Assembly (NCBI RefSeq): GCF_036898095.1 | Contig: NC_090767.1 | Coordinates: 28,764,282-28,828,281 of the forward strand | Reading direction: 5' to 3' | Length of the DNA: 64,000 bases | Source of the DNA: Palaemon carinicauda | Taxonomy: Eukaryota; Arthropoda; Malacostraca; Decapoda; Palaemonidae | Part shown: in pieces, positions 1 through 12,259 of the stretch | How the letters are laid out: every line of letters starts with the position of its first letter | Position numbering within the stretch: the first letter of the stretch is position 1 | Notes under the pieces: model-generated | The model's input: only the letters and a program-made list of their open reading frames with translations | Told to the model about the DNA's origin: nothing | The model's database searches: none | Position numbers and translations under genes: made by a program

Positions 1-221
1 TATTTCTGACCTCTCATGTTAGGTTTTTTTTCCTTAGCCTTGATTTGTCTAATGAGATCTTTTAGATCTTTCCTTATTCCTTCACTTTATCCTCATTGTC
101 TCTTCGATTTTTTTACCCTTTCCCTCCTTGTCAGCATATGTTGGTATTCATAAGTCTCTTATGTTGTTAATAACTTATTGATTCTTTATTATGATTTTCT
201 TTTTATGAAATTCTGTTTTGT
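1..221. other. AT-rich sequence, nothing recognised
   Basis: T-rich unique-looking sequence without a convincing open frame, RNA gene or repeat that recurs in the window. Confidence 0.5.
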
Positions 222-443
222 ATGCAACCTCACCATTCTTGTGAGCTAAGGATGGGGGGTTTAGGGGAGGGTTTACGTGATGAGTCACCAGTAGCCATTG
301 GCTGGTCCTCCCTGGTCCTAGCTTGGAGTGGAGAGGTGGCTTGGGCGCTGATCATTTGTTAATCTCTATGGCATTGTCCTGCTACGACATTGTCACTGCC
401 CATTATCTCTGCCAGTCAGGAGGTGTCTTTAAACCTTTAGATA
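222..443 (+). repeat. SINE-like dispersed repeat, 5'-truncated copy
   Basis: This segment runs from the GTGAGCTAAGGATGG block through TGGTCCTCCCTGGTCCTAGCTT to a TTTAAACCTTTAG end. The same body recurs near 2553-2830 (reverse), 3763-3957, 26305-26616 (reverse) and 45478-45640. The copy at 26.3-26.6 kb keeps a tRNA-like head; this copy lacks it. Assignment to a tRNA-derived SINE family is inferred from that fuller copy. Confidence 0.75.
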
Positions 444-1833
<1,390 letters not shown>

Positions 1834-2200
1834 AGGATTTTGAATATAGCGGCTAGATACGCCTTCTTTTTTATTTATATAGGATCTGGATATGTTTAAG
1901 GATTAAGATTAAATAACATTCCTTTGCAGTTTCATGTACTTATGTTGTATTTTATAAAGAGTTATTTTTATAGTTAGAGCTGATATTTACCAAAAAGGTG
2001 TAAATAGTTTTCATCTACGAGAGGATTTTGAATTTAATGGCTATATAGGCCGTCTTTTTTTTTAGATAGGATGTGGATGTGTGGAAGGCTTAAGATTGCC
2101 TAATATACTTGCAGTTTGCTGTACTTATTTTGTAATATATAAACAGTTATTTCTATTATTAGCGCACAAAATTACCAAAAAGTTGTAAGTAGGAATATAG
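1834..2200. repeat. Diverged tandem duplication, period about 188 bp
   Basis: Copy 1 begins AGGATTTTGAATATAG at about 1834 and copy 2 begins AGGATTTTGAATTTAATG at about 2022. The copies share, in order, a GGCTA(G/T)ATA block, TTTAGATAGGATSTGGAT-like sequence, CTTGCAGTTT, a TACTTAT run and ACCAAAAAGKTGTAA. Divergence with small indels suggests an old duplication. No coding potential was seen. Confidence 0.75.
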
Positions 2201-2552
2201 TATGAAAAGAGAAAATATATTATGAAGATGGCTACACCAGGACATGGTTGAAGAGAGATGCTAAAGAGATGGGTAAGAGAAAACTAAGGAAAAATCTCGA
2301 TAAAATTGACAGTGCCTTTTCTGGGAAAACATCGTGAGAGGAAAATAATGACGGATAATTGGATGGGGAAGGAACGCAGGATAACGGGCTCAGTCGGGGG
2401 CCCATTAAGGTTATCCAGACAGACAAAGGTAACGAGGAGGAAAAAGAAACGAAGAAGCGAATTTTTCTCTTGTAAATTTTTGTCTTTCTTTTGAAGTGAC
2501 GTTTTTCTTCCTTTATGACTGTTAACTTTGTTTAAATTAGACTTTAATGGTT
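2201..2552. other. Purine-rich unique sequence, no supported gene
   Basis: Short open frames (60-64 codons) exist on both strands but have low-complexity Lys/Arg composition. Nothing is supported. Confidence 0.45.
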
Positions 2553-2830
2553 TGAAGGCCGCTCATAAATGGTAGGGGTGAGAGACAGTGACATTGCTCA
2601 AGATATTGACCATATATAGATATGCTCACCACCCAAGCCCCTTCTTCATCAAGCTAGGATCAGGGAGGGCCAGGCATTGGCTGGTAATGACAGGCTCCCC
2701 CCAAACCCCCAATCCTGAGCTCACAAGGATTGTGAGATAGCAGACACTGAGAAACAATCGAGCTTGAGAGGGACTCGACCCCAGTCCGGCCAATTGTTAG
2801 GTGGAGGCTGTCGTGATTGTGACCGGAATA
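2553..2830 (-). repeat. SINE-like dispersed repeat, reverse orientation
   Basis: Read on the minus strand this copy runs from a degenerate tRNA-like head (GGGGTCGAGTCCCTCTC resembles a Pol III B box) through a TTGTGAGCTCAGGATTGG block to the GCCATTTATGAGC 3' end. The order matches the copy at 26305-26616. Being about 280 bp with both head and body, it is one of the fuller copies. Confidence 0.75.
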
Positions 2831-3555
2831 TTTTGTGTGTGTCCCTGAGTATTGACTTTTTTGTAATGGAATTCCAGTTAGAAAAGGATGGGTTTAAAGA
2901 ATTTCACAAGTGCTCGAGTGAGATCTAAAGGGAACTTCTAATTTACAATTTCCTCTGGTTTCTTACCGTAATAAAAAGATATCGACTTGTTTCACGTGGT
3001 CCTGTGCAACAGAAATAAAAGTCCAAATAAAACTAACTCCTAAATTATCATCTCCCATATGCCAGTATTATGTGTTTGGACAATATAATGATAAAAAAAA
3101 AGATTTACCAAATGCAAAGACGCTAATTGTAGCTGTAATTAGTTCTTAAATAATGTTCGGTGTATATATCTAACATTAGTAATAACAGTTTGACAACTGG
3201 AGGGAAATAAGAATCATTTTCCCTTTGCCTACACATACACCGAATAGTCTGGACTATTCTTTACAGATTTTACTCTGTCATCATACATCTGACAACACTG
3301 AGATTACCAAACAATTCTTCTTCACCCAAAGGGTTAATTACTGAGATGTAAATGTTCAGTGGCTAATTTCGTCTTGGTAAGAGTAGATGAGACTCTTTAG
3401 CTATGGTAAGCAGCTCTTCTAGGAGAAGGACACTCCAAATTCAAACCATTGTTCTCTAGTCTTGGGTAGTGCCATAGCCTCTGTACCACGGTCTTCCACT
3501 GTCTTGGGTTAGAGTTCTCTTGCTTGAGGGTACACTCGGGTACACGATTCTTTTA
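2831..3555. other. AT-rich sequence, nothing recognised
   Basis: No gene or RNA seen. Its 3' part leads into the dispersed repeat starting near 3560. Confidence 0.45.
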
Positions 3556-3559
3556 TTTT

Positions 3560-3762
3560 TCTCTTCCTCTAGCTTTGTTAAAGTTTTTATAGTTTATATA
3601 GGGAATATTTATTTTAATGTTACTGTTCTTAAAATATTTTATTTTCCTTGTTTCCTTTCTCACTGGACATTTTCCCTTTGGGAGCCCCTTGGGCTTATAA
3701 CATCCTGCTTTTTTTACTAGGGTTGTAGCTTAGCAAATAATAATAATAATAATAATAATAAT
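3560..3762 (+). repeat. Dispersed repeat with (AAT)n tail
   Basis: The segment ends TAGGGTTGTAGCTTAGC followed by (AAT)n at 3738-3762. Its reverse complement matches 45850-45950: TTATTA run, AAGCT, GAGCCCA.AGGCTCC, AACAGGGAAAATAGCCC-like block, AGTGAG.AAAGGAA. The second copy lacks about 30 bp adjoining the trinucleotide tail. A dispersed repeat ending in a microsatellite is the simplest reading. Confidence 0.7.
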
Positions 3763-3957
3763 GATTGGAAACGTCCCTGCTAATCGATCTACCGGACTGG
3801 AGTTCGAACCCCCCGTAACCTTGATAGGTTCTTGTAATGTCTGCAACATTGTGAGCTCAGGATGGGTGGTTTAGGTGAGTTATCAGGAGCCATTGCCAAG
3901 CCCGCCCTGGTCCTAGCTTGGGTGGAGAGGGGGCTTGGCTTAGGCGCTGATCGTGGT
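3763..3957 (+). repeat. SINE-like repeat with tRNA-like head, 3'-truncated
   Basis: Begins TGATTGGAAACGTCCCTG (A-box-like), then GGAGTTCGAACCCC (B-box-like, close to GGTTCGANTCC), then the shared SINE body GTGAGCTCAGGATGG and TGGTCCTAGCTTGGGTGGAG. It stops at GGCGCTGATCGTGGTATG. It supports the Pol III/tRNA origin of the family. Confidence 0.75.
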
Positions 3958-4109
3958 ATGCAACACACATATACATACATACATACATACTTATCTACAA
4001 CAGAATATACCAGTGTCCACAAAACAAGTCTAAAAGGCCATAATTTATGAAGAGACTTTTCGAACAGATATGTTCTCCTGGAATCCTTATATTCATGTCT
4101 GGAGTTTGA
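3958..4109. other. Short intervening sequence with a (CATA)n run
   Basis: Contains a short CATA repeat near 3968-3990 and otherwise no recognisable feature. Confidence 0.4.
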
Positions 4110-4230
4110 CCAGATTTTCCTCACCACCCAGGCCAGTGCGGATTGGAGATGATGGGATAGTTTTATCTGATCGCTCCGAGCAAACCAGCCTAGTATGGGT
4201 GTTCCTGTCCTGTACAGCTTTGCTGATCAT
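4110..4230 (+). repeat. Dispersed repeat abutting (TA)n
   Basis: The blocks GAGATGATGGGA, TCGCTCCGAGCAAACCAGCC, CTAGTATGG and TACAGCTTTGCTGATCATG match in order the reverse complement of 27345-27480 (GCAAACCAACCTAGTA and GCAGCTTTGCTGATCGTG). Both copies abut a dinucleotide microsatellite or nearby one. No coding potential. Confidence 0.6.
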
Positions 4231-4730
<500 letters not shown>

Positions 4731-7700
4731 TCCTGATGTAGTAAGTTCGTCATTCGTTCAAATTATGTATTTCTTATGTATATTTAAGTCGCACAGCGGG
4801 AGGGGAGGGGAGAGGGGGGGAGCCGGCCCAGCGGCACTGGGAGGGGGAGGTTGGGGAGCTGCCCAGCTCCAGGGGGAGGGGTGGGGGGAGCCGCCCAGCG
4901 CCAGCGGGAGTGGAGCGGGGGGAACCGCCCAGCGGCAGCGGGGAGGGGAGGGGGGGAATCGCAGAGGGAGGGGAGGGGGGGGGGAGCCGCCCAGCGGGAA
5001 GGGAGGGGACGGGGGCGAGCCGCCCAGTGGGAGGGGAGGGGGGGGAGCCGACCAGTGGGAGGGGAGGGGGAGCCGACCAGTGGGAGGGGGAGGGGGAGCC
5101 GACCAGTGGGAGGGGAGGGGAGGGGCGGAGCCGCCCAACGCCAGGGGGAGGGGAGGGGGGTACCCCGCCCAGCGCCAGGGGGAGGGGGAGGGGGGGGTTC
5201 CGCCCAGGGGGAGGGGAGGGGGGGGTGCCGCCCAGCGCCAGGGGGAGGGGAGGGGGGGAGGAGCTGCCCAGCGCCAGGGGGAGGGGAGGGGGGGAGCCGC
5301 CCAGCGCCACTGGGAGGAAAGGGGGAGGGGAGGGGGGAGCCGCCCAGCGCCACTGGGAGGAAAGGGGGGAGGGGAGGGGGGAGCCGCCCAGCGCCACGGG
5401 GAGGAAAGGGGGAGGGGAGGGGGGGGAGCCGCCCAGCGCCACGGGGAGGAAAGGGGGGAGCTGCCCAGCGCCAGGGGGAGGGGAGGGGAGGGGAAGGGAA
5501 GAGCTGCCCAGCGCGAGGGAAGGGGAGGGGGGGGAGCCGCCCAGCGCCAGGGGGAGGGGAAGGGGGGAGCCGGGCCAGTGGAATGGGAGGGAAGGGGGTG
5601 AGCCACCAGCGCCAGGGGGAGGGGAGGGGGGGGGAGCCGCCCAGCGCCACAGGGAGGAAAGGGGGAGGGGAGGGGGGGGAGCCGCCCAGCGCCACGGGGA
5701 GGAAAGGGGGAGCTGCCCAGCGCCAGGGGGAGGGGAGGGGAGGGGAAGGGAAGAGCTGCCCAGCGCCAGGGGGAGGGGAGGGGGGGTTCCGCCCAGGGGG
5801 AGGGGAGGGGGGGGTGCCGCCCAGCGCCAGGGGGAGGGGAGGGGGGAGGAGCTGCCCAGCGCCAGGGGGAGGGGAGGGGGGGAGCCGCCCAGCGCCACTG
5901 GGAGGAAAGGGGGGAGGGAGGGGGGGGGAGCCGCCCAGCGCCACTGGGAGGAAAGGGGGAGGGGGGGGGGGGGAGCCGCCCAGCACCACGGGGAGGAAAG
6001 GGGGAGGGGAGGGGGGGGAGCCGCCCAGCGCCACGGGGAGGAAAGGGGGAGCTGCCCAGCGCCAGGGGGAGGGGAGGGGAGGGGAAGGGAAGAGCTGCCC
6101 AGCGCGAGGGAAGGGGAGGGGGGGAGCCGCCCAGCGCCAGGGGGAGGGGAAGGGGGGAGCCGGCCAGTGGAATGGGAGGGAAGGGGGTGAGCCACCAGCG
6201 CCAGGGGGAGGGGAGGGGGGGGGAGCCGTCCAGCCCCAGGGAGAGGGGGAGGGGGGAGCCATCCAGCGCCAGGTGGAGGGGAGGGTGGAGCCCTTCAGCG
6301 CTAGGGGGAAGGGAGGGGGGGGTACCCCACAGCCCCAGGAGGAGGGGAGGGGGGGAGCGGCCAGTGGAATGGGAGGGAAGGGGGTGAGCCACCAGCGCCA
6401 GGGGGAGGGGAGGGGGGGGAGCCGTCCAGCCCCAGGGAGAGGGGAGGGGGGAGCCATCCAGCGCCAGGTGGAGGGGAGGGTGGAGCCCTTCAGCGCTAGG
6501 GGGAAGGGGAGGGGGGGGTACCCCACAGCCCCAGGGGGAGGGGAGGGGGGGCCGCCCAGTGCCAGGGGGGAGGGGAGGGGCGAGCCGTCCAGCGCCAGGG
6601 AGAGGGGAGGGCGGAGCCATCCAGCCCAGGTGGAGGGGAGGGGGGGGAGCCGTCCAGCCCCAGGGAGAGGGGAGGGGGGAGCCATCCAGCGCCAGGTGGA
6701 GGGGAGGGTGGAGCCCTTCAGCGCTAGGGGGAAGGGAGGGGGGGGTACCCCACAGCCCCAGGGGGAGGGGGAGGGGGGGCCGCCCAGTGCCAGGGGGAGG
6801 GGAGGGGCGAGCCGTCCAGCGCCAGGTGAGAGGGGAGGGCGGAGCCATCCAGCCCAGGTGGAGGGGAGGGGGGAGCCGCCCAGCAGGAGGGTAGGGGAGG
6901 GAGGGAGCCGCCCAGCGCCAGGGGGAGGGGAGGGGGGGAGCTGCCCGGTGGGAGGGGAGGGGAGGGGGGAGCCATCCAGCGCCAGGTGGAGGGGGAGGGT
7001 GGAGCCCTTCAGCGCTAGGGGGAAGGGAGGGGGGGGTACCCCACAGCCCCAGGGGGAGGGGAGGGGGGGCCGCCCAGTGCCAGGGGGAGGGGAGGGGCGA
7101 GCCGTCCAGCGCCAGGGAGAGGGGAGGGCGGGAGCCATCCAGCCCAGGTGGAGGGGAGGGGGGGAGCCGTCCAGCCCCAGGGAGAGGGGAGGGTGGAGCC
7201 ATCCAGCGCCAGGTGGAGGGGAGGGTGGAGCCCTTCAGCGCTAGGGGGAAGGGAGGGGGGGGTACCCCACAGCCCCAGGGGGAGGGGGAGGGGGGGGCCG
7301 CCCAGTGCCAGGGGGAGGGGAGGGGCGAGCCGTCCAGCGCCAGGGAGAGGGGAGGGCGGAGCCATCCAGCCCAGGTGGAGGGGAGGGGGGGGAGCCGTCC
7401 AGCCCCAGGGAGAGGGGAGGGTGGAGCCATCCAGCGCCAGGTGGAGGGGAGGGTGGAGCCCTTCAGCGCTAGGGGGGAAGGGAGGGGGGGGTACCCCACA
7501 GCCCCAGGGGGAGGGGAGGGGGGGCCGCCCAGTGCCAGGGGGAGGGGAGGGGCGAGCCGTCCAGCGCCAGGGAGAGGGGAGGGCGGAGCCATCCAGCCCA
7601 GGTGGAGGGGAGGGGGGAGCCGCCCAGCAGGAGGGTAGGGGAGGGAGGGAGCCGCCCAGCGCCAGGGGGAGGGGGAGGGGGGGAGCTGCCCGGTGGGAGG

Positions 7701-9420
7701 GGAGGGGAGGGGGGAGCCATCCAGCGCCAGGTGGAGGGGAGGGTGGAGCCCTTCAGCGCTAGGGGGAAGGGAGGGGGGGTACCCCACAGCCCCAGGGGGA
7801 GGGGGAGGGGGGGGCCGCCCAGTGCCAGGGGGGAGGGGAGGGGCGAGCCGTCCAGCGCCAGGGAGAGGGGAAGGCGGAGCCATCCAGCCCAGGTGGAGGG
7901 GAGGGGGGGAGCCGTCCAGCCCCAGGGGAGAGGGGAGGGTGGAGCCATCCAGCGCCAGGTGGAGGGGAGGGTGGAGCCCTTCAGCGCTAGGGGGAAGGGA
8001 GGGGGGGTACCCCACAGCCCCAGGGGGAGGGGGAGGGGGGGGCCGCCCAGTGCCAGGGGGAGGGGAGGGGCGAGCCGTCCAGCGCCAGGGAGAGGGGAGG
8101 GCGGAGCCATCCAGCCCAGGTGGAGGGGGAGGGGGGGAGCCGTCCAGCCCCAGGGAGAGGGGAGGGTGGAGCCATCCAGCGCCAGGTGGAGGGGAGGGTG
8201 GAGCCCTTCAGCGCTAGGGGGAAGGGAGGGGGGGTACCCCACAGCCCCAGGGGGAGGGGAGGGGGGGGCCGCCCAGTGCCAGGGGGAGGGGAGGGGCGAG
8301 CCGTCCAGCGCCAGGGAGAGGGGAGGGCGGAGCCATCCAGCCCAGGTGGAGGGGAGGGGGGGAGCCGTCCAGCCCCAGGGAGAGGGGAGGGTGGAGCCAT
8401 CCAGCGCCAGGTGGAGGGGAGGGTGGAGCCCTTCAGCGCTAGGGGGAAGGGAGGGGGGGTACCCCACAGCCCCAGGGGGAGGGGAGGGGGGGGCCGCCCA
8501 GTGCCAGGGGGAGGGGAGGGGCGAGCCGTCCAGCGCCAGGGAGAGGGGAGGGCGGAGCCATCCAGCCCAGGTGGAGGGGAGGGGGGGAGCCGTCCAGCCC
8601 CAGGGAGAGGGGAGGGTGGAGCCATCCAGCGCCAGGTGGAGGGGAGGGTGGAGCCCTTCAGCGCTAGGGGGAAGGGAGGGGGGGGTACCCCACAGCCCCA
8701 GGGGGAGGGGAGGGGGGGCCGCCCAGTGCCAGGGGGAGGGGAGGGGCGAGCCGTCCAGCGCCAGGGAGAGGGGAGGGCGGAGCCATCCAGCCCAGGTGGA
8801 GGGGAGGGGGGAGCCGCCCAGCAGGAGGGTAGGGGAGGGAGGGAGCCGCCCAGCGCCAGGGGGAGGGGAGGGGGGAGCTGCCCGGTGGGAGGGGAGGGGA
8901 GGGGGGAGCCATCCAGCGCCAGGTGGAGGGGAGGGTGGAGCCCTTCAGCGCTAGGGGGAAGGGAGGGGGGGTACCCCACAGCCCCAGGGGGAGGGGAGGG
9001 GGGGCCGCCCAGTGCCAGGGGGAGGGGAGGGGCGAGCCGTCCAGCGCCAGGGAGAGGGGAGGGCGGAGCCATCCAGCCCAGGTGGAGGGGAGGGGGGGAG
9101 CCGTCCAGCCCCAGGGAGAGGGGAGGGTGGAGCCATCCAGCGCCAGGTGGAGGGGAGGGTGGAGCCCTTCAGCGCTAGGGGGAAGGGAGGGGGGGTACCC
9201 CACAGCCCCAGGGGGAGGGGAGGGGGGGCCGCCCAGTGCCAGGGGGGAGGGGAGGGGCGAGCCGTCCAGCGCCAGGGAGAGGGGAGGGCGGAGCCATCCA
9301 GCCCAGGTGGAGGGGAGGGGGGGAGCCGTCCAGCCCCAGGGAGAGGGGAGGGTGGAGCCATCCAGCGCCAGGTGGAGGGGAGGGTGGAGCCCTTCAGCGC
9401 TAGGGGGAAGGGAGGGGGGG

Positions 9421-10604
9421 TACCCCACAGCCCCAGGGGGAGGGGAGGGGGGGCCGCCCAGTGCCAGGGGGAGGGGAGGGGCGAGCCGTCCAGCGCCAGG
9501 GAGAGGGGAGGGCGGAGCCATCCAGCCCAGGTGGAGGGGAGGGGGGGAGCCGTCCAGCCCCAGGGAGAGGGGAGGGTGGAGCCATCCAGCGCCAGGTGGA
9601 GGGGAGGGTGGAGCCCTTCAGCGCTAGGGGGAAGGGAGGGGGGGTACCCCACAGCCCCAGGGGGAGGGGAGGGGGGGCCGCCCAGTGCCAGGGGGAGGGG
9701 AGGGGCGAGCCGTCCAGCGCCAGGGAGAGGGGAGGGCGGAGCCATCCAGCCCAGGTGGAGGGGAGGGGGGAGCCGCCCAGCAGGAGGGTAGGGGAGGGAG
9801 GGAGCCGCCCAGCGCCAGGGGGAGGGGAGGGGGGAGCTGCCCGGTGGGAGGGGAGGGGAGGGGGGAGCCATCCAGCGCCAGGTGGAGGGGAGGGTGGAGC
9901 CCTTCAGCGCTAGGGGGAAGGGAGGGGGGGGTACCCCACAGCCCCAGGGGGAGGGGAGGGGGGGCCGCCCAGTGCCAGGGGGAGGGGAGGGGCGAGCCGT
10001 CCAGCGCCAGGGAGAGGGGAGGGGCGGAGCCATCCAGCCCAGGTGGAGGGGAGGGGGGGAGCCGTCCAGCCCCAGGGAGAGGGGAGGGTGGAGCCATCCA
10101 GCGCCAGGTGGAGGGGAGGGTGGAGCCCTTCAGCGCTAGGGGGAAGGGAGGGGGGGTACCCCACAGCCCCAGGGGGAGGGGAGGGGGGGCCGCCCAGTGC
10201 CAGGGGGAGGGGAGGGGCGAGCCGTCCAGCGCCAGGGAGAGGGGAGGGCGGAGCCATCCAGCCCAGGTGGAGGGGAGGGGGGGAGCCGTCCAGCCCCAGG
10301 GAGAGGGGAGGGTGGAGCCATCCAGCGCCAGGTGGAGGGGAGGGTGGAGCCCTTCAGCGCTAGGGGGAAGGGAGGGGGGGTACCCCACAGCCCCAGGGGG
10401 AGGGGAGGGGGGGCCGCCCAGTGCCAGGGGGAGGGGAGGGGCGAGCCGTCCAGCGCCAGGGAGAGGGGAGGGCGGAGCCATCCAGCCCAGGTGGAGGGGA
10501 GGGGGGGAGCCGTCCAGCCCCAGGGAGAGGGGAGGGGGGAGCCATCCAGCGCCAGGTGGAGGGGAGGGTGGAGCCCTTCAGCGCTAGGGGGAAGGGAGGG
10601 GGGG
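9421..10604 (+). repeat. 224-bp higher-order repeat within the G-rich array
   Basis: The landmark TACCCCACAGCCCC occurs at 9421, 9645, 9932, 10157, 10381 and 10605. Spacings are 224, 287, 225, 224 and 224 bp. The 287-bp version carries an extra block of about 63 bp containing GCCCAGCAGGAGGGTAGGGG and CTGCCCGGTGGGAGG. Near-identical 224-bp units extend back to about 8.2 kb, showing recent amplification by unequal exchange or similar. Confidence 0.9.
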
Positions 10605-11109
10605 TACCCCACAGCCCCAGGGGGAGGGGAGGGGGGGGCCGCCCAGTGCCAGGGGGAGGGGAGGGGCGAGCCGTCCAGCGCCAGGGAGAGGGGAGGGCGG
10701 AGCCATCCAGCCCAGGTGGAGGGGAGGGGGGAGCCGCCCAGCAGGAGGGTAGGGGAGGGAGGGAGCCGCCCAGCGCCAGGGGGGAGGGAGAGGGGGGAGC
10801 TGCCCGGTGGGAGGGGAGGGGAGGGGGGAGCCATCCAGCGCCAGGTGGAGGGGAGGGTGGAGCCCTTCAGCGCTAGGGGGAAGGGGAGGGGGGGTACCCC
10901 ACAGCCCCAGGGGGAGGGGAGGGGGGGGCCCGCCCAGTGCCAGGGGGAGGGGAGGGGGGGAGCCGTCCAGCGCCAGGGAGAGGGGGAGGGCGGAGCCATC
11001 CAGCCCAGGTGGAGGGGAGGGGGGAGCCGCCCAGCAGGAGGGTAGGGGAGGGAGGGAGCCGCCCAGCTCCAGGGGGAGGGGAGGGGGGAGCCGCCCAGTG
11101 GGAGGGGAG

Positions 11110-11215
11110 GGGAGGGGGGAGCCGGCGCTGCAGGAGGGGAGGGGGAGGGGGGAGCCAGCGCTGCAGGAGGGGAGGGGAGGGGGGGAGCCGGCGCTGCAGG
11201 AGGGGAGGGGGGGGA
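11110..11215 (+). repeat. Terminal variant subunit of the G-rich array
   Basis: Three copies of a roughly 35-bp unit with GAGCC(G/A)GCGCTGCAGGAGGGG occur only near this end of the array. They carry PstI-type CTGCAG cores absent from the main 224-bp unit, consistent with older, non-homogenised edge repeats. Confidence 0.75.
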
Positions 11216-11283
11216 GCCGCCCAGCGCCAGCGGGGAGAGAGGGGGGGGGAGCCGCCCAATGCCAGCGGGAGCTGGGGGGGCTC

Positions 11284-11406
11284 TTCCCTTCCACCGGGGA
11301 AGGGGAAAGCCCCGCCAGGCGAACGATGTAGAGTTCCTCTATCAGGCTTAGTTTTAAGAAAAAAAAATGACGAAGTCTTCATAAGAGAATGCGGTTTCCG
11401 GAGCTC

Positions 11407-11409
<3 letters not shown>
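11284..11409. other. Junction sequence after the G-rich array
   Basis: Short unique-looking stretch with an A-rich run near 11358-11367. No feature supported. Confidence 0.4.
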
Positions 11410-11463
<54 letters not shown>

Positions 11464-11528
11464 AGCCAGTAGAATTCAACAAATTCTTCTTTTGGCTTCA
11501 AGTGAAGTCTAAATGTCTTCAGGTATGA

Positions 11529-11576
<48 letters not shown>

Positions 11577-11639
11577 CTAGTAGAATTCAACAAATTCTTC
11601 TTTTGGCTTCAAGTGAAGTCTAAATGTCTTCAGGTATGA

Positions 11640-11684
<45 letters not shown>
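11410..11684. repeat. (GA)n microsatellites in a 111-bp tandem duplication
   Basis: Three (GA)n runs (about 11410-11462, 11531-11575, 11641-11684) flank two copies of the unit containing AGTAGAATTCAACAAATTC and AGTGAAGTCTAAATGTCTTC. The GAATTC landmarks lie at 11472 and 11583, a 111-bp period. The copies are almost identical, so the duplication is recent. Confidence 0.9.
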
Positions 11685-11687
<3 letters not shown>

Positions 11688-11947
11688 CCACAAGATAAAG
11701 ATATACAGAAAGGAATTAAGAAAAAAAAATAACGAAAGGAAAGATCTATTCATAGTTTTCTTTCTGTGCGAATCGTAACATATATCAGCTAAGACGCTTC
11801 CGAGGCAAATCTCACCCTCTGAAGACCGTTCTGGAATAATTTTTGTTTCATTTCGTTCATTCCCAGAATGTAATGTTCGCCTTCCGTATGGATTTCCTTT
11901 GTATTCGTGTTAACAATTATGGAAATAATTGGAAGAATAAGGAATCT

Positions 11948-12013
<66 letters not shown>

Positions 12014-12159
12014 ATCTTCAAAGTGTTTCCGGAGGAAAATAGGAGAAATTTTACACTGAAGACGATTTTGTTTTTTTTTCCGAGGATTTCATTCCTTAAT
12101 TCTTCGTTCATTTTCACTCCAATTATGGAAAACTCTATCATATTCTAATGGACGGTGTA

Positions 12160-12197
<38 letters not shown>

Positions 12198-12239
12198 GAG
12201 GGCAAGTGACGTCACAGTATTGGTGTTTCACACCTTGAG
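11685..12239. other. AT-rich sequence with (CT)n and (GA)n tracts
   Basis: Contains (CT)n at about 11953-12006 and (GA)n at about 12163-12196. The open frames through these tracts are repeat artefacts. The left edge of element 1 lies somewhere near 12.2 kb but no terminal repeat marks it. Confidence 0.7.
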
Positions 12240-12259
12240 CTGTGCGTTGGCTGAACTGT

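Larger units (their letters stand above)
4797..11283 (+). repeat. G-rich minisatellite array, about 6.5 kb, G on the + strand
   Basis: The array is built from units of roughly 30-45 bp combining a G/A-rich part (GGGGGAGGGGAGGGGGG) with a C-containing part (AGCCGCCCAGCGCCAG, AGCCATCCAGCGCCAG, AGCCGTCCAGCCCCAG or AGCCCTTCAGCGCTAG). Early units (to about 6.2 kb) are mostly the CCGCCCAGCGCCA type; later units mix types in a fixed order. G runs of 4 or more recur every few bases, so the + strand has dense G-quadruplex potential. Long open frames exist in several frames on both strands (up to 1085 codons), all repetitive Pro/Gly/Arg; this is expected from stop-poor GC-rich repeats and is not evidence of a gene. 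Confidence 0.97.

Noticed and set aside
4758..8015. 1085-codon minus-strand open frame, and other long Pro/Gly/Arg frames in 4.8-11.3 kb
   Set aside because: Open in several frames on both strands because the GC-rich minisatellite has few stop codons. Frames shift with unit length changes, and no domain or splice context is seen.
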